Part shown: one piece after another, positions 12,915-24,500 of the stretch
Layout: every line of letters begins with the position of its first letter
Numbering within the stretch: the first letter of the stretch is position 1
Assembly: GCA_947561585.1 (NCBI GenBank)
Contig: CANNZV010001604.1
Span: forward strand, 191,226-255,225
Reading direction: 5' to 3'
Source: Caprella mutica
Taxonomy: Eukaryota; Arthropoda; Malacostraca; Amphipoda; Caprellidae
Length of the DNA stretch: 64,000 nucleotides
The notes under the pieces: generated by a model
Database searches by the model: none
Seen by the model: only the letters and a program-made list of their open reading frames with translations
What the model was told of the DNA's origin: nothing
Position numbers and translations under genes: made by a program

Positions 12915-13630
12915 TTACCTTCGCAGAATGCGGGAAGGTCATATTTTCATCGTACTTTATTTATTTATCATCTTGTTATTTGCTTAACTGAAAAAGTGTT
13001 CAACCAAATTGCTTGAAATTTGGTGAAACGATTGGTCCATGTCCAGTGACCTGCTGCTAGAGTTTTGGGAGCGACCCGATCAAAGGTCAAGGTCATGTTC
13101 ATTTATAACTCAAAAAGTATTGAACCATATTGCATGAAACTTGATGGGACGATTGTGTAATATACAGGAACCATTTTGTTAGATTTTGGGAGTGATCGGG
13201 TCAAAGATCAAGGTCAAGGCCATTTGTAACTCAATAACTCCAAAAGTATTCAACCATATTGCATGAAACTTGATGGGACGATTGTGTAATATACAGGAAC
13301 CATTTTGTTAGATTTTGGGAGCGATCGGGTCAAAGATCAAGGTCAAGACCATTTGTAACTCAATAACTCCAAAAGTATTCAACCAAATTGTCTGAAATTT
13401 AATGGAACGATTGATCTATGTCCAGGAACGAGCTGGTAGAATTTTAGAAGTGATCCGGTCAAAGGTCAAGGTCATTTATAACTCGATAACTCAAAAAAGT
13501 ATTGTACCATATTGCATGATACTTGGTTGGACGATTGGTTATTATCCAGTTAGCAGTTTCTTGAATTTTGGGAGAGAACGGGTTAAACCGAAGGCGAAGG
13601 TATGCGCTCTACCGAGTGCACATAATCTAG
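12915..13630 (+). mobile_element. Helitron-type non-autonomous element with tandem core
   Basis: The 5' end is TTACCTTCGCAGAATGCGGG, which itself can fold (CCTTCGC/GCGGGAAGG). The 3' end has a hairpin TGCGCTC-TACC-GAGTGCA and then CATAATCTAG. The core holds about five tandem units of 121-131 bp, marked by ACCA(T/A)ATTGCATGAAACTTG and GGTCAAGGTCA. The empty site in the inverted repeat copy near 17530 shows that the insertion lies between A and T without a mandatory duplication. The 3' hairpin plus CTAG and the A/T target are Helitron hallmarks; tandem cores resemble the non-autonomous Helitron-like (HINE, 'pearl'-type) elements of invertebrates. There is no Rep/helicase coding. A TTA-duplicating element is the alternative but lacks terminal inverted repeats. 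Confidence 0.78.
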
Positions 13631-14029
13631 TTATATTTTCTTTTCTTACATGTCCGAAAATGAAGAACCAACCAATAACTTGGAACTTAGTACCCAACTG
13701 GTAAAAATATTTCACAGAGCATAAAATTGCTGTTTGTCCGATGTAACATAAATATATAAATATAAGTATTTATTAATTACTCACCTATTCTATGTGAGAA
13801 TTAAGCTATGGTTGAATTTTAAAATCTTTAATAAATTTACTATACTTTGAACTTTCATCACAGTGCATCATTCTGGCAACAAATACTGGAACTCGAAACA
13901 ATTTTCTTTTATAGCAACTCATTGAAAAGGAAATGTTTATTAAGGAGTAACAATTGTAAAGTCCTTGTGACTTTCCCCGAACTTATTACCATTTAGTAAT
14001 AAGACTGAATCGTGATTTGGGGTGTGCAG

Positions 14030-14962
14030 ACGTTTCATCGACAAGACCTTTCATTGACAAATTTTCTTAAAGGGGATATTAACACACTCTATCAAATAAA
14101 TTTCAATCGTTTTTCTACTTTAACAGAATAATGAATCACACGAACGTCTACAAAGTACAATAATGGTAAGGAGGAAAACTATTCCAATCCTTATTCCACT
14201 TTAATACTAAACAAAAATAACTTAATAATACCAAATTAGTAATTTGAAAAATTGTATAAGCAAGACAATACTTTAAAAACATATCGTACCAAATAATGAA
14301 ATCATTGAAAACTAAAGGACTAGGTTCACACGCAAAGAACATTCTTAAATATAATACTTTGTCTTTAAGTAGCCTCGTGTCACAACTGCCTATTAGTATC
14401 TTGCCCTGTTTGCTCGGGGAAAGATGTCTTTTTGAGTACTTTGAGAATATTGATAATAATATATTAGTTTAAAAATATTATGTAATAAACTCATATCTTT
14501 CTTGGAGCCCAGAGAGGATTTTCAATATTTTTTTCTTACAGGGTCAAAATTCGAAAATGAGATACCGTTCGATATTTCTGAACTTTTTCTATTTTGTTTC
14601 AAAAGAATCACTTTTTGGTGAAAAAATAACCTAAAATATATATGATTACCACTCAATTACCGAACACTCGCAGTAGTCGAACAATAGGCATTTGCCAACT
14701 GGAAAATGACTGACTTAAAAATTATCAAAGACAAATCTGACCATATAAATTTTATTATTATGAAACGTAAATTATTGAGAGGAAATTGTTTTAAATTTTT
14801 GAAAATCACACACGTAACTCGACCCAAAAATATTAAATTACTTTAAAATAATTTGTTATTGGGTAGTTTTGGTTTAGTATTAAAGTACATGTTTTGTAAC
14901 ATTAGAGTGTGTTAATATCCCATTTACTAAAAATTTGTCGACAAAATGTCCTGTCGACGAAA
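14030..14962. mobile_element. Foldback element, TTTGTCGAC-type arms
   Basis: The left arm (about 14030-14093) reads GTTTCATCGACAAGACCTTT and continues to GGGATATTAACACACTCT. The right arm (about 14903-14962) is its reverse complement, AGAGTGTGTTAATATCCC through GTCGACAAAATGTCCTGTCG to GAAAC. Total about 933 bp, close to the 925/926 bp of the elements at 40.0 and 41.2 kb. The right end abuts a degenerate Helitron-type fragment. No transposase and no clear target duplication. Confidence 0.75.
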
Positions 14963-15140
14963 CAAGTATTGAACCAAATTGTCCGAAATTTAATGGGACG
15001 ATTCGTCATAATCCAGGAACCGTTTTGTTAGATTTTGTGTGAAAGGTCAAGATCATTTATAACTGAAGGCTTATTGGATGGTCAAGGTTATTACTATAAG
15101 TGGTGACGAAGGTACGTGCTCTACGAATGACTTTCATCTG
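14963..15140 (+). mobile_element. Degenerate Helitron-type core fragment
   Basis: It contains AAGTATTGAACCAAATTGTCC, TAATGGGACGATT, AGGAACCGTTTTGTTAGATTTTG and GAAGGTACGTGCTCTACGAAT, matching the core and the 3' hairpin region of the element at 12915-13630. It is truncated and has lost most core units. Confidence 0.7.
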
Positions 15141-17304
15141 ATTTCTCTCTTACAGTCACTTGATTTAATTTTTTTTTGCAGAGTTATAGTGGAAAATCTG
15201 AGGTGGTAAACAGTTCCTTGCTACACAATATATCCTCGGGTACAGTTTCATTCTAAAATACTCATATTAAAGCACTATAATGTGATTAGCGAACATTAAA
15301 CTTCATTAAATACACATATGGTAATATACTATAACTAATGTATATTGTAAAAATATTTACTTAATAAACTTCAAATACTTACTTTAATGCCAATTATCAA
15401 ACAATGTTTGCCCAACTCCAACTTTAGAAGAGATTAAATGTCAGAAACTCACTATATTGTTATAGGAACTGCATAATCACAGAAACACTGAACATCAAGC
15501 AAGTTATTCACAAAATGTAACCTCGTCAGTTTATATCTATTTATTTTATATTAATTATAACTCGTTTGGATATATTCTTATCAATTTACCTGTGAAATGT
15601 TTTAAATACCTATTTATATTATATCATAATTTATTGCCATTAGTTATTATTTGACCATCTATGCAAAAAGTTATTGTATGTGATGAAAAGTTTGAGTTAA
15701 TTTATAGCAGTTTCTAAAATAACAGTTCGTAAGGACAAGTACAGAGTTCTCCTTAATAACATTCTATCTTTATCTTCCATATCTTGCTAATTGCCTGTTG
15801 TACTTTAACGTAAAACTGTTCAAACAGAACTCGTACAGTAGCTAAGGTAAATACGTGTTTTCACATCCGAGTTTGAATTGTGCAAAGTTTGCCGGCATTG
15901 CTGCTTGTTAAGCGCATTTCAAGCTGTGTGTTTAGTGTCAAGTCTACATTGTTATCACGGCAAAAAGGAATGGCAACAGCAACAGCCTCTCACAGCTCAA
16001 CTTGCTCAATTGGAGGGGCGTATGCAAAGAAATAAATGGCAAAGCCTAAATGCTGTGGCGAAAAACAAAACTTTACCACTCGAAATGAACACAAACTGGT
16101 TTTCTATCTGTTTTTGATGAATCCTTAATTTTCGTGGAACGTTAATAAAGAAACTGATGCACAATTTCCATAGATTTAACTATAAAAAATCTTTATGTCT
16201 GAATTAATTTATATTTATTTTCAAAAATTCAATTCATATAAGTGCTATATGGTTATTTTGGTATTTAAAATATTTACAGCGCTATTACTGTAACCAATGA
16301 TTTTTAATTTGATATCAAAATCATACGTTCTAATTATTTTCCCATATCTCTGTAAGAAAAAGGGAATCTTGATTCACAGCCAAATTAATAAGTTAAATGA
16401 AATTATATTCCTAATTTTATGTGACATCTTTTGGTGAGAATGAAATCATTTTGCTGTTGATTTTCGAAGAGTAAACAAGATTATTCGAGAAAACCTTTAA
16501 AGGTCCCCTCCACTCTATTTTTTTATTTCTCTATTCATTAGAACTAAGGTTACTCGTTATAAAACTGCAAACCATTTCAAATTTAGTTCTATAGTTTTAT
16601 TATAATATGTAATTAAAGATTTTTTCCGTTTACCCTTATGAATTTCAAGCAAAGAAAAAGCCCGCATGATCGATAGGCTAACTAGATCCGACAAATTCAA
16701 AACAATAACAAAGCTGATTCCAAGATAAAGAATTCAAGTACCTAATTAAGTATTTCTTACTAATAGTTTTCATATATCATAATATCTTTCCGATGTAGAA
16801 TTTTTCCGATCTTTAAAACACTGTATTTGAATGCGGGTTTTTTCTTCTTATAAATCTCAGAATGAAAAAAAACGAAATGTGAATATTTCTTATATAATTA
16901 ATTGTGAACAGAATACTTTATCGATTTCAATTCTGTTTACTGCGATATGCTACATAACCTTAGCTCTACAAATTTAAAGCAATTCCAGATTTTTTTTCAA
17001 TTTAGAGTGGAGAGGACCTTCAAATATTTTCAGAGCATTTACTTCAAACAGAATGTTATGTATCTATAAGTCAGTTAAAAAATTGGATTTTAATGGCAAC
17101 AGAACACTGAACGGCATACACATTACTGTCGATAAATAAAACGGCTGCTTTAATAACTGATGCAGTGTTCTACCGTTACAACCAAATGAAAATGAAAAAA
17201 AAAACTCAAAGAAGATGTCAGATATGAATGTGGCTTCATGAACTATGTCACCTACCAAGATGACAATGAACATGGATGAATAAATTAAGATGTAATGATG
17301 AACC
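15141..17304. other. Interval with one weak open frame
   Basis: Mostly AT-rich non-coding sequence. A 79-codon open frame at 15878-16117 (for example QPLTAQLAQLEGRMQRNKWQ) is less AT-rich than its surroundings and is followed by AATAAA about 30 bases after the stop. I recognise no domain, so I do not call it a gene. A roughly 500-bp stretch at 16500-17020 begins and ends with related, inverted segments (AAAGGTCCCCTCCACTCTA and TAGAGTGGAGAGGACCTT), which suggests a further terminal-inverted-repeat element. Confidence 0.4.
16499..17022. mobile_element. Putative terminal-inverted-repeat element
   Basis: The left end AAAGGTCCCCTCCACTCTA and the right end TAGAGTGGAGAGGACCTT are imperfect reverse complements 0.5 kb apart. 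The interior is AT-rich with no long open frame. Consistent with a non-autonomous DNA transposon; superfamily unknown. Confidence 0.6.
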
Positions 17305-17338
17305 CATGATACAATAACCTTGTAGTTATTGTATCATG
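17305..17338. repeat. Perfect 14-bp hairpin
   Basis: CATGATACAATAAC and its exact reverse complement GTTATTGTATCATG are separated by CTTGTA. It lies immediately beside the dispersed repeat copy 2 and may mark its end. Confidence 0.85.
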
Positions 17339-17339
17339 A

Positions 17340-17690
17340 GTTTAAGGTAGTGAATTTATTAAATGTTTTAAAATCCAACCATAGCTTAACTTAGACTTCT
17401 ATAATTATTGTGTTACATTGAACAAACAGCAATTTTATGCTCGGTGAAATATTTTTGGAAGAAGGTTATTAAGTTCCAATTAAGTTATTGGTACGTTCTA
17501 CATTTTCGGACACGTCCTAAAAGAAAATATAATAATTATTGTTTAACTTCTATTCTAATAGGTATCATGAATACCAATTGAAATTAAATAATGATTATTG
17601 TATAGGTATTTTTAAGTGTTCGAAAATATGGAACCGTTACCATAGAATGGGACATGTTGAATTTCTGGACCAATGGACCACCAAAGTGAA
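17340..17690 (-). repeat. Dispersed repeat, copy 2 (uninterrupted)
   Basis: Inverted counterpart of 12548-13870. It has the uninterrupted version of the sequence split by the Helitron-type element: the site reads AATAATTATTATATTTTC on the minus strand. It includes the palindromic AATAGGTATCATGAATACCAATT and CGAAAATATGGAAC. Confidence 0.8.
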
Positions 17691-18188
17691 GTGAGTTGGG
17701 TTCCTTATTACATTATCGGCAAAATATTCCTATGTTATTCGTACGGAGAAAAAATTAGGTGGTAGAACATCCTTTACAGCTGACTATTTACTTACTCTTG
17801 GAAAATTTTAAGTCGATATTTCGATACCAAATATCTAAACGCATTCACTGATACAAAGTTTATTGAAATGTGTATTCAAATAAAAAGTTATGAGGAATTT
17901 AATTAGAAATAACGTCAATTAAGAGACAAATCCGTTAATTAGATAATCTGTACAATATATTTTTACACGAGAAATTTGAAAGATTGGTTACCAAGTAACG
18001 TTTAGTTCTCTCAGTTTTAGGAGTATAAACTCATTACTGAAGTAATTTTTATTTACTTTATACCCTTTCTATCTTGTGAACCTACCTTTGTAACTCATAA
18101 AATATACCTAGTTAGTATTTAAAATAATAAGAAATAAACATCTTATATTCATTTAAATAAATTTAATTATGATAGTGATTGGGTTCTA

Positions 18189-19162
18189 GGTAAATTGCTC
18201 GAAAACAATTGCTCGAAAGACAATTGCTCGAAAAACAATTGCTCGAAAAAACAATTGCTCGAATGAACAATTGCTCGAAAGAACAATTGCTCGAAAGACA
18301 ATTGCTCGAAAAAACAATTGCTCGAACGAACAATTGCTCGAATGAACAATTGCTCGAATTATCAAATTGCTCGAATGAACAAAATTGCTCGAATTGTAAA
18401 ATTGCATAAATTTCGATTTTATAAAAGTCAGTTATTCATGAAGTGGAGCTGCACCTAACAATCCTTGTTTCTTTTTAGTGATTGATCATAATCATTCTAT
18501 AAATGATTTTAATTATTACTCATTCTGTATAATTTTTTTTAGACCGTTTGTGTCATCTCGTATGTAACATGAGATTTTGGAATCATGTGGTGAATCACTA
18601 CTATTCATGTTTTTTTATCATAAAACACGAAAAAATTATTTATACTAGCCTATCTGTATGTGGCACCTCAATAGGTGAAATAACTCGAAGTTAAGGCAGA
18701 GTTTCAATAAATCTACAAAAAATTTCGGGTTCAATGATAAAAAACATGAATAGTAGTGATTCACTACATGATTCCAATTCACATGTTACATACGAGATGC
18801 CACAAACGGTCTAAAAAAAATTATGCAGAATGAGTAATAATTAAAATCATTTATAGAATGATTTATGATCAATCACTAAAAAGAAACAAGGATTGTCAGG
18901 TGCAGCTCCACTTCATGAATAACTGACTTTTATAAAATCGAAATTTATGCAATTTTATAATTCGAGCAATTTTGTTCATTCGAGCAATTTGATAATTCGA
19001 GTAATTGTTCATTCGAGCAATTGTTCGTTCGAGCAATTGTTTTTTCGAGCAATTGTCTTTCGAGCAATTGTTCTTTCGAGCAATTGTTCATTCGAGCAAT
19101 TGTTTTCGAGCAATTGTTTTCGAGCAATTGTCTTTCGAGCAATTGTTTTCGAGCAATTTACC
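18189..19162. mobile_element. Foldback element, ATTGCTCGAA arms, copy A
   Basis: The left arm begins GGTAAATTGCTCG and contains about 13 short units of the type GAACAATTGCTCGAA. The right arm ends CGAGCAATTTACC and is its reverse complement. Beyond the tandem parts the arms keep pairing through GTGGAGCTGCACCT(A)ACAATCC and AGACCGTTTGTG. A spacer of about 90 bp near 18640-18730 (CTAGCCTATCTGTATGTGGC) lies at the centre. Flanks TTCTAGG and CCGGCTACC match those of the copy at 40022-40946, so the true ends lie a few bases further out. No target duplication is seen here. Short open frames over the arms are artefacts. Confidence 0.9.
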
Positions 19163-21528
19163 GGCTACCCAACTTAGATGATGTACATTCGATAGTTCGA
19201 TTCAATTGTTTGATTCTTAAAATTAATAATCCCTCAAATTCGATTTAGAATTAACAACCACTTCTAATTCTGAATCGAATTGAATTTTATGTTATTAACT
19301 TCACTCGTGTATAATTAACTGTATGTAAGGATGCATTTGCAAAATAAAATTAGTGATACAATTCATGTAATCACTCATTTTGTTTGATCATATTTTATTT
19401 GCTCTATTTATAATACCTACGCAAATAGAAATAAAACCTATTTTTGTATATCAGAGCAAATACATTCAACAGTCTCACTCATATACAATGGACGCTGCGT
19501 CAGTCTAATAACAAAATGGGGTACTCTCTTTATCCATTAAATTTAAAATGCTTTGATCATGTAATTAAAAGGCTATTAATGTTGTGAAATCCGATAAATG
19601 TCCGAATTGCATTCCACTAATGCAGTGCTTCATTTAATTAATTGATTTTTATTGTCTGCGCCATATAGACAAGGTAAAATGCTGCCTATGTATTGTCCAC
19701 TGCTTCATGAAATAACAAGCGAATAGAGTAGTTTAAATTATAGTAGTATCTATATATATATATCTACAATGAAATATTGTCAATTTTAAAAATATCTGTA
19801 TAATTTATCAATAATTATATTTATTATTACAATTACTATACCACTGTTAAAATAATGATAATTAGTCAAAACTCAACCCACTCCATCAGTAATTATTATA
19901 TATTCAATTATCAATATTCATCATTCATTAATATTATTTATATACATCATAAATAATTATTATATGTATATTGTAAATAATTATTATAAGTATATCTTGA
20001 GCTATTAATATCAATATCATTATAGTTGTCATAATGTGTGTGAATTGTTAATGAATTATATTATATTGTGCATAATGTGAACAATATTGATAATCTTAAA
20101 AAAATATAACAATTGGATGCGTGAATTCAGTATTTAAAGAAAATGATTATTCTCTTTCATTACTGATATATAATGAGAAATAAAATATCAAGTTCATTAT
20201 TATTCGTTCATATTTTTTTACATTCATTAAAATTTATTTCTATATATATTTAGTAGCATCATTCCTCGATCCTCTATTATCAACTGGGGAAATCGAGATG
20301 TTTATTTGATTTTTTTTTTTCATCATGATATCATAAAACGCGATATATATAATTGTGTTTTTTTAGAGTTTGAAAACAGATACTCAATTTTATGATTTTA
20401 TGAGATTGTGCAAAATTATATTTATTTATCCTTTTTATAACTTAAATATGGTAATTTTCTTGAATAAATTATGCACATACTATTGATTAATAATTATATA
20501 AGAGAATACGTCCGTATTCCCTCAAATTCAATTTCGATTTAATGACCACTAGGAATAATAATTCTAATTGAATTTAATATCATTAATTTCGTCCATATGA
20601 AATTAAATGCATTAGCCTCATTAATTTAATCTAATTTATACGTGCAGCTGTGGATTTATAAACACGTGTGAATATTATAAGCTAGGCATATAATGTCTGA
20701 AAATTGGTTATATGCGTTAAATTATCATTTAAATGTGGTTACTAATCCACCAAGAGGTTAAAAAGAATCCAATATAGCAATTAGGTTCAATAACCCAAAG
20801 CAATAATGATTATAATAGTCTATATTTATTCATAACAAGAGACCCTGATAAGAACATAGTAAATAATGAATCTTATCATTCTAATGGCCTATTATAGATT
20901 GATGGCAATTGGATGTTTATAAATTGGCAGTGTGTGTTCAAATAGGTAAAGGTGTTCAGTTACTACTTGCTCTTAATGGCTTGAAGACCGACTATAATTA
21001 TTTCCGTCTACAGTTAGAATTTTCTCAAGTATTGTTGATATAGATTATTTTCTTTAAGGTTTATTCATGCAATTTTTTTCCATTTGTAATAAAATTCTTA
21101 CAAGATATCAAATGCGATGGACAAAAATATGGAAAATTCAGTTAATAGCAAAAATGAGTCATAGTTAGAATAATTTTATTCTGATTGTGATAGTTTTTTG
21201 TAAGTTAATCATGGAGTAGAACGGATTTTAAGCTGGTTTCCTTTACTTGGGGAGTTTTTGAATAAAAATTTCTTCTTTTACAATAAAAATTTTTGTACTG
21301 TTTAATGTTTAATATATTTTTTTTCATATATCTGTTTAAAAAAACTATTTTAAAATAAAATGTAAATGTTTGAAGACTCTGAAGTCAAAACTTTTTTTAT
21401 TAAAATGATAAGTGTTTCTTTTTTGTCCATTCAATATATATATATATATATATATAAATCTATGTTTTTAATAATTATTGCTATTGATAAATGACCTATA
21501 TTTTTACAGATAATTTTATTATTCAGAA
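19163..21528. other. AT-rich interval upstream of the lectin-like gene
   Basis: No repeat family or coding signal recognised apart from a (TA)n run near 21435-21456. TTTTTACAG at about 21502-21510 is a plausible acceptor for a 5' UTR exon that would include the ATG at 21529, so the promoter may lie further upstream. Confidence 0.4.
21435..21456. repeat. (TA)n microsatellite
   Basis: A run of about eleven TA dinucleotides some 75 bp upstream of the start codon of the gene. Confidence 0.9.
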
Positions 21529-24500
21529 ATGATTCAAATTACTAAAGTGATTTTCTCTCTAATCTTCTTGGTAAGTGTTTTGTTTTACTTCGTGGATTTA
21601 CATTGACCAATATTTAGCTAGTTAAATTATTATAATTCTTATTTTTTAGTTATGGATTTGCCATTTTGAAAATGAAAGATATTAAAATTCATTCCAGATT
21701 TCTTTGGTGAGAGCAAATCTAAGCGGACTGACATCTCAGAAGGTAATATTCTTATTCATCATTTGAGAAATATGAGGCACTGAATTGTTTCACGTTTACA
21801 ATAAAAACTTCGAATCGTTAATAAAGTGAATCTACTATGATTGTGATATACTTATTTCTTTCAAGAACTTAAATATGTTATAGTGTGTTGCATTTTAGTT
21901 TCTCTTCATTCCTTTAGTGCCTTTTCATGCACTTGCAGAAGTAATAATTATTAATAAATGACATGGGTTCGATCGAATCCCATGGGGATCGGTGAGGCAG
22001 TTTCACGGATTCGGCGGTTTTTGTCCAATTGGTTTTGGTTTAGAGTGAAATTATTGTTATGATTGTATTTTTTTTTCGAACATAGTTATTATTTGTGCAA
22101 ATGATGCAATGTACAGTTTGTACACTAATGTACTATATTGTTTATTATATTGTTAAATATGAATATATGATTTGAAAATTATTTCACCAACTACGAATGA
22201 TATTTGGTTTTAGTAGTCAGTATCTTCAACAAGGTTAGGAACCGTTGACTTACAATAAGTCTGCTAAATTTACTCTTATTATTTTAACGAAGGACAATTT
22301 GAGAAACTAAAGTGCATTGCATTGAAACAGTTTGGAAATCTTGAAACAAATTATTCATCAAAACTATTCATCGATCAAAAAAGAGTCACGTTTTGTAAAA
22401 AAAGCTTATCAACCACCAATAAGTCAAATTTTTTAAGCGTAAAAGTAGCGGTCCACAGATTTTCAAAATAGAATAAAAAATGGTTTCCAATCATATATAT
22501 AACATAAATTTCAATTATAATTATAATCACAGTGATTATTGCACTGGGCTAATTATGGAAAGGTTATGAAGAATATTAATTTTATTAGATAAGAACTTAA
22601 AAGGGAAAATAGTATTATCAAAATTGCAGCACATAACTTATTTAAATAATTCATATCACCATCTAATGCCAATTTCATCTCTCAAAATTAATACTCTGAT
22701 AATTTAAAACCTTGTCTTATAATTCGGATTTACATTGTTTTCTTGCAGGTTGCATTGGTGACAGAAGATGGAAGTGGAAGTGACGAATTGATTACTTGTT
22801 ACCCATACTCTATTTCGCCTCAAAATAGTACTGAAATATTTGTAAAATATGATCTCGATATTGAAGAAGTTGACATGGACACATCTATCTGGCAAGAGTC
22901 AACCAACACTATAAATCAATTTGGAAGTTGTGCATCATATGCTGTTGAAATTGGTAAATATAATAGAAACTTAGTGATATTTTGTTTCAAATAAAATAAC
23001 ATTTATCTCAAAAGGTATATACATTATATATTGTCCCTACTACAATTTAAAAATAATACTAATGGTCACTTAGTTTTCTGCTACCATAAACATATTTTCT
23101 GAACGATATTCTTCTGTAGCTGAAATATAATTTTCACAAATTTAATATCCATTATACTATAGGGGCTAAGATGTTCTTCTTCGATGATGATACTTGTGAA
23201 ACAAGTAATGACATTTATGAAAGGAAGATGAAAACTTGCAACTCAACTCTTGTCAAAATTATTTATATGTTGAAAGAAGATGAACTTCCTGCATCTACTG
23301 TTCCTGAAGTTATTGAACCACCTACTAATCCTCCTGTTATTAATCTAACGAACCCGGGTACGTAAATCCCAAATTTTTCTAGCGAAAATTGAAGGAAGAG
23401 ATTTATTTCGAAAAAATCGAATTTTTCAATTCATTATTTCTTTCAAATTCAAATTTAAATATAACAATATTCTCCAATTATTATTTTTGTAGGAGCAATT
23501 AAGTAACGATGACGGACCAGGGTCCGTTAACTTTACTAGTTTAAATTCTGGTCCGTTATGTTTACTAGCTTCAATTCTGGTCCGTTAACTTTACTTGGTT
23601 AAAATATTAATATTTGACCAATAATTGGGATAAGAAAATAATTTTGAAATCATAGATACCACATTAAAGGATTTGAGCAGAAGTTTCTTCCATTTTTCAA
23701 AATGGATCACGTTTTTTATCAATTCTCTCAATTAATAAAATATGCAAAATTAATGTATAATCATCAATATTATCATTTATAAGGTTGTATTTTTATAAAA
23801 CTAAGATATGTATTCTGGTCCTTTAACTTTACTAGCTTATTTTCTGGTCCGTTATCTTTACCAGCTTCATTTCTGGTCTGTTATCCTTACCTGCTCGTTT
23901 TTGTATATCATATATAATAGGTATAGAAGAAGAAATCGATATTAATTTTATGACATTAAAAGTAATGGTAAAAATTTCTCCATCAAATACATGAACAATG
24001 CACCTACAATCGGTAAATTAAAATTTGATTACTAAAATGATAATTCGGTTAATTGCTGCTTACAATCATCAGAGCTCTTTAATTGTAGACTACCTTAAAA
24101 TTAAAGAACTATTAGTTAAGCTATAATTCGAAGTGATTCATATATTTGTTATTGTATATAGTACTGATATATTTTATCTACATGTTTTTTCACACTTTAT
24201 ATGACAATAACTTACTTTACCCATAATATTATGTAATAAAAAAGGGGATCGGGCATCACATATTGCGAATTGTGATGACCTTCATATATATTCATTTTAC
24301 ACCAGAAAAATGAGCAATAAGTTAGGTAGCGCGGTAGATATAAATTATGAATATATTTACTGGTTGCATTAACACAAAAGCTATACCTTGTTTTGAATGC
24401 AGTAAAACTACGAAGCAGTCAATTTGATTTCTATTATTTGTTGAGAATATTGAAAAGTTATTCACATTCACGTTTATTATAATTCAAATTGATGTAATAC

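Larger units (their letters stand above)
12548..13870 (+). repeat. Dispersed repeat, copy 1 (interrupted)
   Basis: This stretch matches 17340-17690 in inverted orientation. Shared blocks in order: TTGGT(T/C)CAGAAAT(C/T)CAA, CCATATTTTCGAACAC, a palindrome around AATTGGTAATCATAATACCAAT, GTCCGAAAATG, CACAGAGCATAAAATTGCTG, and TAAGCTATGGTTGAATTTTA. Copy 1 carries two extra insertions: about 190 bp at roughly 12645-12835, and the Helitron-type element at 12915-13630. Copy 2 lacks both. Confidence 0.8.

Noticed and set aside
18167..19248. Short Asn/Cys/Phe-rich open frames on both strands (also 39892-41002)
   Set aside because: They read through the tandem arms of foldback elements and mirror each other on the two arms.
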